DNA from: Iamia sp035765045
Lineage (GTDB): Bacteria > Actinomycetota > Acidimicrobiia > Acidimicrobiales > Iamiaceae
Direction of reading: 5' to 3'
Assembly (NCBI GenBank): GCA_035765045.1
Contig: DASTYI010000144.1
Coordinates: 1-9,036, forward strand
DNA length: 9,036 nt
A model generated the notes under the pieces. It was not told the origin of the DNA. It was given only the letters and a program-made list of their open reading frames with translations, and ran no database searches. Positions 5,621 to 9,036 of this stretch are shown in pieces. The position numbers and the translations under genes were made by a program. Positions within the stretch are counted from its first letter, which is position 1, and every line of letters begins with the position of its first letter.

Positions 5621-6909
5621 GTGTCGGCGGCCAGGCGCACGCCCGAGAAGGCCCAGCGGGCCCGGGGCGGGAAGAAGTTGCGGTACGTCGCCCGGGTGTG
5701 GCCGGGGGGCGTGGCGCAGCTCGACCCCCGGAGGACGACCTGCCCGCTCATGAACTTGCCGTTGTACTCGCCGACGGCGCCGGGCGGCGGGGCGTAGCCG
5801 GGGAAGCCGAGGTAGGCCGACGAGGTCCACTGCCAGACCTCGCCGAAGGCCTGGCGGAGCGGGCCCGGGTCGGCCTCGGCCACGGCCCGGGGATGGGGGC
5901 CGGCGGCGGCGAAGGCGGGCTCGAAGAAGGGCTGGGCGGCGACGGCCGCCTCCCACTCCTGCTCGGTGGGCAGCCGGGCCCCGGCCCAGCGGGCGTAGGC
6001 GTCGGCCTCGAAGTGGCTGACGTGGACGACGGGGCGGTGGGGGTCGACCTCGTGCCGGCCGGCGAGGGTGAACTCGTGCCACCCGTCGCCCACCGGCTCC
6101 CAGTACAGCGGGGCCCGCCAGCCCTGGGCCTGGACCTCGGCCCAGCCGTCGGACAGCCACAGGTCGGGCCGCTCGTAGCCGCCGTCTGCCATGAAGGCCA
6201 GCCACTCGCCGTTGGTGACCAGCCGGTCGGCCAGCCGGTGGGGCCGGAGCAGGGCGTCGTGGCGGGGGCCCTCGTTGTCGTAGGCGAAGCCGCGGCCGCC
6301 GTGGCCCACCGCGACGATGCCGCCGGGGCGCTCGAGCCAGCCGACCGGGCCCGGGTCGGCCGCCCGGGGCGGGTCGCCGGCCAGGTAGGCGGGGCGCAGC
6401 GGGTTGCACGACAGCACGTGCTTGATGTCCATGAGCAGGAGCTCCTGGTGCTGCTGCTCGTGGTGGAGGCCGAGGGTGACCAGCCCGGCCACGGCCTCGC
6501 CGATGTCGGCGGTGAGGACGGCGGCCATGGCGCGGTCGATCGCCTCGCGGTAGGTGCCGACCTCGGCGGTGGTGGGCCGGGTGATCTGGCCCCGGTCGGC
6601 CCGGGTGTGCCGGGCCCCGACGGCCTCGTAGTAGGAGTTGAAGAGGTAGCCGAAGGCCTCGTGGAAGGGCTGGTAGTCGGGCTGGTGGGGCTGGAGGACG
6701 AAGGTCTCGAAGAACCAGGTGGTGTGGGCCCGGTGCCACTTGGTCGGGCTGACGTCGGGCATCGACTGGACCGTCTGGTCCTCGGGCCCGAGCGGGGCGG
6801 CCAGCGCCTCGGTCAGCCCCCGCACGACGTCGTAGCGCGTGGCCAGGGCCACCTCGCCCGGCGCGCCCGGGGGCACGGCGACGGTGTCGGTCGGGGTCGA
6901 TGGCGCCAC
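5617..6909 (-). CDS. egtB: Ergothioneine sulfoxide synthase EgtB, probably the cysteine-using type
   Basis: Non-heme iron enzyme that joins a thiol to hercynine with O2, giving the sulfoxide precursor of ergothioneine. The 430 residues comprise a DinB-like N-terminal domain and a C-terminal formylglycine-generating-enzyme-like (FGE-sulfatase) domain. Iron ligands can be placed: His62 in KWHRAHTTWFFE (57-68), and His150 and His154 in LHHEQQHQELLLMDIKH (148-164). FGE-domain marks are RLPTEQEWEAA (312-322), FGEVWQWTSSAY (355-366), RGSSCATP (394-401) and YRNFFPPRARWAFSGVRL (409-426). Tyr93-Tyr94 in FNSYYEAVG recalls the tyrosine pair reported in Chloracidobacterium EgtB, which accepts cysteine rather than gamma-glutamylcysteine; that assignment is inference. 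The GTG start at 6909 has AGGAGG just upstream. First gene of the operon. Confidence 0.92.
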   Translation of the reverse strand: MAPSTPTDTVAVPPGAPGEVALATRYDVVRGLTEALAAPLGPEDQTVQSMPDVSPTKWHRAHTTWFFETFVLQPHQPDYQPFHEAFGYLFNSYYEAVGARHTRADRGQITRPTTAEVGTYREAIDRAMAAVLTADIGEAVAGLVTLGLHHEQQHQELLLMDIKHVLSCNPLRPAYLAGDPPRAADPGPVGWLERPGGIVAVGHGGRGFAYDNEGPRHDALLRPHRLADRLVTNGEWLAFMADGGYERPDLWLSDGWAEVQAQGWRAPLYWEPVGDGWHEFTLAGRHEVDPHRPVVHVSHFEADAYARWAGARLPTEQEWEAAVAAQPFFEPAFAAAGPHPRAVAEADPGPLRQAFGEVWQWTSSAYLGFPGYAPPPGAVGEYNGKFMSGQVVLRGSSCATPPGHTRATYRNFFPPRARWAFSGVRLAADT

Positions 6910-6913
6910 GGCG

Positions 6914-6919
6914 CCTCCT
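6914..6919 (-). promoter_or_regulatory. Ribosome binding site of egtB
   Basis: AGGAGG on the minus strand, four bases before the GTG at 6909. It supports this start and gives the egt transcript a leader of roughly 20-25 bases from the predicted -10. Confidence 0.6.
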
Positions 6920-6938
6920 CGGTCCGGGGGCGCCGCCC

Positions 6939-6944
6939 ACGCTA
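6939..6944 (-). promoter_or_regulatory. Predicted -10 element of the egtB-egtD-MFS promoter
   Basis: TAGCGT on the minus strand, inside GGGTAGCGTG. The same ten bases occur on the plus strand ahead of the tRNA gene. No TTGACA-like -35 is evident 17 bases upstream. Confidence 0.45.
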
Positions 6945-6950
6945 CCCACC

Positions 6951-6963
6951 CCCTGTGACAGGG
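6951..6963. promoter_or_regulatory. Perfect 13-base palindrome upstream of egtB, possible operator
   Basis: CCCTGTGACAGGG is a six-base inverted repeat around a central G. It lies directly upstream of the predicted egtB -10, where an activator or repressor dimer could bind. No regulator gene is next to it, so the binding protein is unknown. Confidence 0.35.
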
Positions 6964-6971
6964 AAGCGGCG

Positions 6972-6989
6972 CCTCCCCCCGATGGGAGG
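6972..6989. repeat. Short inverted repeat between the egtB and tRNA promoters
   Basis: CCTCCC and GGGAGG are separated by six bases, six bases before the tRNA -10. It could be a regulatory site or a weak hairpin ending stray transcripts. At this base composition it may also be chance. Confidence 0.3.
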
Positions 6990-6994
6990 GCGGG

Positions 6995-7000
6995 TAGCGT
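6995..7000 (+). promoter_or_regulatory. Predicted -10 element of the tRNA-Thr promoter
   Basis: TAGCGT ends ten bases before the mature tRNA 5' end at 7011, a spacing that puts the start of transcription a few bases upstream of the tRNA. Confidence 0.45.
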
Positions 7001-7010
7001 GACGGACCCC

Positions 7011-7083
7011 GCCGGGTTAGCTCAGTTGGTAGAGCACCTCACTTGTAATGAGGTGGTCGTCGGTTCGATTCCGTCACCCGGCT
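7011..7083 (+). tRNA. tRNA-Thr, anticodon TGT
   Basis: A full cloverleaf of 73 bases can be drawn. The acceptor stem is GCCGGGT with ACCCGGC, then discriminator T at 7083. The D stem is GCTC with GAGC. The anticodon stem is CCTCA with TGAGG around loop CTTGTAA, giving anticodon TGT at 7044-7046 for threonine codon ACA. The variable loop is five bases (7054-7058). The T arm is GTCGG, loop TTCGATT, CCGTC, with one T-T mismatch (7060 with 7074). CCA is not encoded, as usual in this phylum. The ACA codon should be rare in such a GC-rich genome, but this tRNA is still needed for it and may wobble to others. Confidence 0.95.
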
Positions 7084-7107
7084 CTGGAGAGGCGCCGAGC
7101 CCGGGCC

Positions 7108-8133
7108 CTAGCCGTCCAGGAGGGTGCGGACGGCACGCTCGGAGCGGCTCATCGACGCCGTCGACCGGGCGCCCCGCCAGGCCTCGGCCAGGTCGCCCGA
7201 GCGGTAGCCCTCGGGCACGACGGGGTGGACGTAGCAGGTGCGGCACACCGTGGGCGTGTTGCCGAGGACCTGGGCGGCGTCCTCGAAGGCCTGGGTCACC
7301 CAGCGGTCGCAGGGCTGCTCGTCGGTGCACGGGTGGGCCAGGGTGCCGGCGGCGACGCTGGTGCCGCCCCACGTCCGGAAGTCCTTGGCGCTGACCCCGT
7401 CGCCCATCCGGGCCCGGAGGTACTCGTTGACCTCGGCCGAGGACACGTGGCCGACCTCGCCGTCGTCGTCGAGGTAGGAGAAGAGGTGCTTGCCGGGCAG
7501 CTCGTGGCACCGCTTGGCGATGCGGGCCAGCCGGGCGTCGTGGAGGCTCAACCGCTGGGGGACCCCCGACTTGCCGACGAAGTCGAGCTCGATGGTGCCG
7601 CCGTCCACGGCGACGTGGTCGGGGCGGAGGGTGGTGAGGCCGAAGCTCTCGTTGTCCTCGGCGTAGCGCTCGTTGCCCACCCGCACGAGGGTCTCGTCGA
7701 GCAGGCGGACCACCAGGGCGGTGACCTTCTCGGGCGGCAGCCCGCGGCGCGACAGGTCGGCGTCGACGGCGGCCCGGAGGTCGGGGAGGGCGTCGGCGAA
7801 GTCGGCCAGCCGCTCGTACTTGGCCGCGTCGCGCACCTCGCGCCAGCGGGGGTGGTAGCGGTAGACCTTGCGCCCCCGGGCGTCGCGCCCGGTCGCCAGG
7901 AGGTGGGCCTGCGGGTCGGGGCTGATCCACACGTCGGTCCAGGCCGGGGGGATGGCCAGCGACTCGATGCGGGCCCGCTCCTCGGGGGCGACGACGTGGC
8001 CCCCGGCGTCGACGTAGGAGAAGCCCTTGCCCCGTCGCACCCGGCGGTGGCCGGGGCTGTCGTCGGTGACGTGGTTGAGCCCGGCGGCCTCGGCCACGAC
8101 CTCGGGGTCTTCGGGCGGGGGAAGGCCGCTCAC
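7108..8133 (-). CDS. DNA topoisomerase IB (bacterial, poxvirus-like)
   Basis: Relaxes supercoiled DNA through a transient 3'-phosphotyrosine bond without ATP. The 341 residues match bacterial type IB enzymes such as that of Deinococcus (about 346). An N-terminal domain carries GKGFSYVD (35-42), IPPAWTDVWI (61-70) and YRYHPRWREVRDAAKYERL (91-109). The catalytic set in order is Arg151 in VRVGNERYAEDNESFGLTTL, Lys188 in FVGKSGV, Arg253 in KDFRTWGGT, Asn292 in LGNTP and the nucleophile Tyr301 in CRTCYVHP. Asn in place of the viral His is normal for bacterial members. Cys269, Cys275, Cys297 and Cys300 cluster near the nucleophile. GTG 8133 is chosen because GGGAAGG (8143-8149) lies nine bases upstream; a GTG at 8193 is possible but less likely. 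Divergent from the coiled-coil/PAS gene. Confidence 0.92.
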   Translation of the reverse strand: MSGLPPPEDPEVVAEAAGLNHVTDDSPGHRRVRRGKGFSYVDAGGHVVAPEERARIESLAIPPAWTDVWISPDPQAHLLATGRDARGRKVYRYHPRWREVRDAAKYERLADFADALPDLRAAVDADLSRRGLPPEKVTALVVRLLDETLVRVGNERYAEDNESFGLTTLRPDHVAVDGGTIELDFVGKSGVPQRLSLHDARLARIAKRCHELPGKHLFSYLDDDGEVGHVSSAEVNEYLRARMGDGVSAKDFRTWGGTSVAAGTLAHPCTDEQPCDRWVTQAFEDAAQVLGNTPTVCRTCYVHPVVPEGYRSGDLAEAWRGARSTASMSRSERAVRTLLDG

Positions 8134-8142
8134 CAGGGCCGA

Positions 8143-8149
8143 CCTTCCC
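8143..8149 (-). promoter_or_regulatory. Ribosome binding site fixing the topoisomerase IB start
   Basis: GGGAAGG on the minus strand, nine bases before GTG 8133. It favours this start over the longer in-frame GTG at 8193. Confidence 0.55.
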
Positions 8150-8189
8150 GCGACCGGGGGTGCCAAACCCGCACCGAGGCGACCCGGTA

Positions 8190-8205
8190 TCACCCCGATG
8201 GGTGA
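8190..8205. repeat. Short inverted repeat in the topoisomerase/PAS intergenic region
   Basis: TCACCC and GGGTGA around a CGAT loop, within the 128-base divergent spacer (8134-8261). It is placed where it could act as an operator for either gene, but nothing in the sequence names a regulator. Confidence 0.3.
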
Positions 8206-8244
8206 ACGTCGGCAGGGCTCGCGACCCGGCCCGCGACCCGTCGG

Positions 8245-8250
8245 TAGGGT
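8245..8250 (+). promoter_or_regulatory. Possible -10 element of the coiled-coil/PAS gene
   Basis: TAGGGT ends 11 bases before ATG 8262, implying a very short leader or a leaderless mRNA. No ribosome site is visible between it and the ATG. Confidence 0.4.
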
Positions 8251-8261
8251 TGCGCCACGCC

Positions 8262-8843
8262 ATGAGCACGACCTCTCCCGCCCTCGACGGCCTGATGGCC
8301 CGCCTGCGCCAGCTGGGCGTCGATGACGACCTGGAGGCGGAGCTGGCCGCCCTCCACGACGAGCTCCGGTCCACCGTGACCCAGCTGGAGACGACCAACC
8401 AGGACCTGGAGGCGTCGAGCCACGACCTCGAGGTGGCGGGCACCGAGCTGGAGCGCGCCGCCGCCGAGCTGAAGGCGGTCAACGACGAGCTCGAGCAGCG
8501 CTCGGGCGACATCGAGCGGATCACCGGCTACCTCCAGTCGGTGATCGACGGCGTACCCGGGGCGGTCGTCGTGCTCGACGTCGACCAGAAGATCCGGGCG
8601 TGGAGCGCCGGGGCCGAGGCCCGCTGGGGCTCCACCCGCGACGCCGTCAGCGGCAAGGCCTTCGGCCGCCTCGACCTCGGGGGCGAGACGCCCGACCTGC
8701 TCGGCCCGGTGCGGGCCACCCTGGCCGGCGAGGGCGGCGACACGCCCGTCCCGGTGGGCGAGAACGGCGCCGAGGCCCGCTGCCACCCGCTGCGCGGCGC
8801 CGACGGGGCGCTCGAGGGCGCCGTCCTCTACGTCACCGGCTGA
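8262..8843 (+). CDS. Small coiled-coil plus PAS-domain protein, like the C-terminal part of CheB/CheR fusions
   Basis: Of 193 residues, about 23-95 form a long heptad-rich coiled coil with repeated glutamates and leucines (QLETTNQDLEASSHDLE at 41-57, AVNDELEQRSGDIERITGYL at 72-91). Residues 96-193 look like one PAS domain: GVPGAVVVLDVDQKIRAWSA (97-116), AVSGKAFGRLD (128-138), and the ending LRGADGALEGAVLYVTG. The pattern resembles the linker and PAS region of large CheB/CheR chemotaxis fusion proteins and of related sensors, but there is no CheB, CheR, kinase, GGDEF or helix-turn-helix part. It is probably a cytoplasmic dimer that senses or relays a signal to a partner encoded elsewhere. ATG 8262 is the first plausible start; stop TGA 8841-8843. 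Whether it is a degraded fusion or an intact small gene is undecided, though reading frame and codon use look intact. Confidence 0.75.
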   Translation: MSTTSPALDGLMARLRQLGVDDDLEAELAALHDELRSTVTQLETTNQDLEASSHDLEVAGTELERAAAELKAVNDELEQRSGDIERITGYLQSVIDGVPGAVVVLDVDQKIRAWSAGAEARWGSTRDAVSGKAFGRLDLGGETPDLLGPVRATLAGEGGDTPVPVGENGAEARCHPLRGADGALEGAVLYVTG

Positions 8844-8853
8844 GCGCTCGGGC

Positions 8854-8890
8854 CGACCGCCTCAAGGTGCCTGGCACCTTGAGGCGGTTG
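8854..8890. repeat. Near-perfect 37-base palindrome (REP-like element or terminator)
   Basis: Two 18-base arms (8854-8871 and 8873-8890) surround a single T, with a core AAGGTGCC, T, GGCACCTT and one G-T pair near the base. It starts 11 bases after the PAS gene stop. No T-run follows, so it is not a classical rho-independent terminator, although it could block RNA decay or halt transcription. The form, a long perfect dyad in an intergenic gap, resembles repetitive extragenic palindromes; copy number in the genome would decide. Confidence 0.6.
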
Positions 8891-8895
8891 CAGGA

Positions 8896-8901
8896 CCTAG
8901 G
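8896..8901. repeat. CCTAGG, likely target site at the IS481 left end
   Basis: CCTAGG lies directly before the proposed IS terminus TGTAGATCC at 8902. The Bordetella IS481 element is known to insert at NCTAGN with a six-base duplication, and this sequence fits. The matching copy should lie beyond the right end, outside the window. Confidence 0.5.
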
Positions 8902-8927
8902 TGTAGATCCCATCCACGTTCGTCAGG

Positions 8928-8982
8928 CGGGTCTCCTTGAGACTCGGGGGTGCTGAAGCCACCCTCACCTCAAGGAGACCCG
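8928..8982 (+). promoter_or_regulatory. Hairpin that hides the transposase ribosome site and start codon
   Basis: A perfect 14-base inverted repeat: 8928-8941 (CGGGTCTCCTTGAG) pairs with 8969-8982 (CTCAAGGAGACCCG). The 3' arm contains the AAGGAG ribosome site (8972-8977) and the G of the GTG start. Six further base pairs (8922-8927 with 9005-9010) can stack outside it and enclose the whole start region. Such structures in other IS leaders limit translation from read-through transcripts; that role is inference here. Confidence 0.55.
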
Positions 8983-9036
8983 TGAAGTTGCACGGTAACG
9001 CCCGCCTGACCCCTCGTGGCCGGGAGCTGATGTGTC
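8982..9036 (+). CDS. IS481-family transposase, N-terminal fragment (cut by window end)
   Basis: GTG at 8982 opens a frame reading MKLHGNARLTPRGRELMC up to the window edge. This is the typical opening of actinobacterial IS481-type transposases, which continue with a helix-turn-helix and an rve (DDE integrase) domain. AAGGAG lies four bases upstream. The DDE catalytic residues, length and integrity cannot be judged from 18 residues, so whether the copy is active is unknown. Confidence 0.75.
   Translation, partial: MKLHGNARLTPRGRELMC

Larger units (their letters stand above)
8902..9036 (+). mobile_element. Left end of an IS481-family insertion sequence (continues past the window)
   Basis: The element is recognised from the start of its transposase at 8982. 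The end is placed at TGTAGATCC (8902), because IS481-type ends begin with TGT, an ~80-base leader ahead of the transposase is normal for the family, and an NCTAGN target sequence adjoins it. The right end and terminal inverted repeat cannot be seen, so the exact boundary is inferred. The insertion lies 58 bases after the PAS gene stop and five bases beyond the long palindrome, where it should do little harm. Confidence 0.6.

Noticed and set aside
5539..7002. 487-codon plus-strand open frame opposite egtB and egtD
   Set aside because: Antisense shadow. EgtB and EgtD show catalytic residues in their own frames, while this translation is Gly/Val/Ala-rich without motifs.
7011..7107. tRNA-Thr as an integration (att) site of a genomic island
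   Set aside because: No integrase gene and no repeat of the tRNA 3' end downstream in the window; the next gene is an ordinary topoisomerase.
6977..8202. Shared ten-mer CCCCGATGGG at 6977-6986 and 8193-8202, each within a short inverted repeat
   Set aside because: Distances to the nearby -10 motifs differ (18 versus 52 bases), so no common promoter role is supported. Chance is likely at this base composition.
7022..8524. 500-codon minus-strand open frame across the tRNA and topoisomerase gene
   Set aside because: It runs through the tRNA and contradicts the topoisomerase IB frame with its full catalytic set.
8190..8786. 198-codon minus-strand open frame opposite the coiled-coil/PAS gene
   Set aside because: Its leucine/valine-rich translation mirrors the heptads of the plus-strand coiled coil; no independent start signal or domain.
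8854..8895. Rho-independent terminator after the PAS gene
   Set aside because: The hairpin is strong but followed by CAGGA and no T-run, so it was entered as a palindrome with terminator as one option.
1..9036. CRISPR array, prophage, toxin-antitoxin pair or biosynthetic cluster beyond ergothioneine
   Set aside because: No regularly spaced repeats, phage genes, small gene pairs or further biosynthetic enzymes are visible on either strand.

Overview
The window looks like a chromosomal segment of a very GC-rich actinobacterium. Codon third positions are almost all G or C, start codons are often GTG, and -10 elements of the TANNNT type lie just upstream of start codons. The gene set (a Spo0H-like sigma factor next to rlmB, ergothioneine genes, bacterial topoisomerase IB, an IS481-type transposase) fits a deep-branching class such as Acidimicrobiia. 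That placement is inference, because there is no rRNA or marker gene here to prove it.

Layout. (1) Positions 1-2069, plus strand: the tail of an unidentified gene, joined by an ATGA overlap to rlmB (23S rRNA 2'-O-methyltransferase with an unusual ~120-residue Gly/Arg-rich N-terminal extension). A 231-base leader region follows, then a Spo0H/SigH-family sigma factor. The order rlmB then sigH recalls the conserved Bacillus/Clostridium block cysS-mrnC-rlmB-yacP-sigH. (2) Positions 2076-3424: a zinc-ribbon Nudix hydrolase (minus) and fdhD (plus), diverging from a 41-base spacer that appears to hold two back-to-back leaderless promoters. (3) Positions 3409-6909, minus strand: a likely operon egtB-egtD-MFS transporter. 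EgtB and EgtD make the core of ergothioneine, a histidine-derived thiol antioxidant. EgtB carries features of the cysteine-using type, which agrees with the absence of egtA and egtC next to it. The MFS gene may move the product or a precursor. (4) Positions 6910-7083: a compact divergent promoter region with inverted -10 motifs, and a tRNA-Thr(TGT) gene. (5) Positions 7108-8843: a bacterial topoisomerase IB (minus), and divergent from it a small protein made of a coiled coil plus a PAS domain that resembles the C-terminal part of CheB/CheR fusion proteins without the enzyme domains. (6) Positions 8854-9036: a near-perfect 37-base palindrome, then the left end of an IS481-family insertion sequence beside a CCTAGG that fits the known NCTAGN target. 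The transposase start lies inside a strong predicted hairpin.

Most of the window is ordinary housekeeping DNA. I do not see a clearly new multi-gene system. The points most worth checking are the ergothioneine operon with its transporter and predicted alternative EgtB chemistry, the Firmicute-like rlmB-sigH neighbourhood with a structured sigH leader, the orphan coiled-coil/PAS gene, and the palindrome/IS481 junction with its RNA structure. No gene-free stretch exceeds 300 bases. The longest, 1197-1427, is described below.
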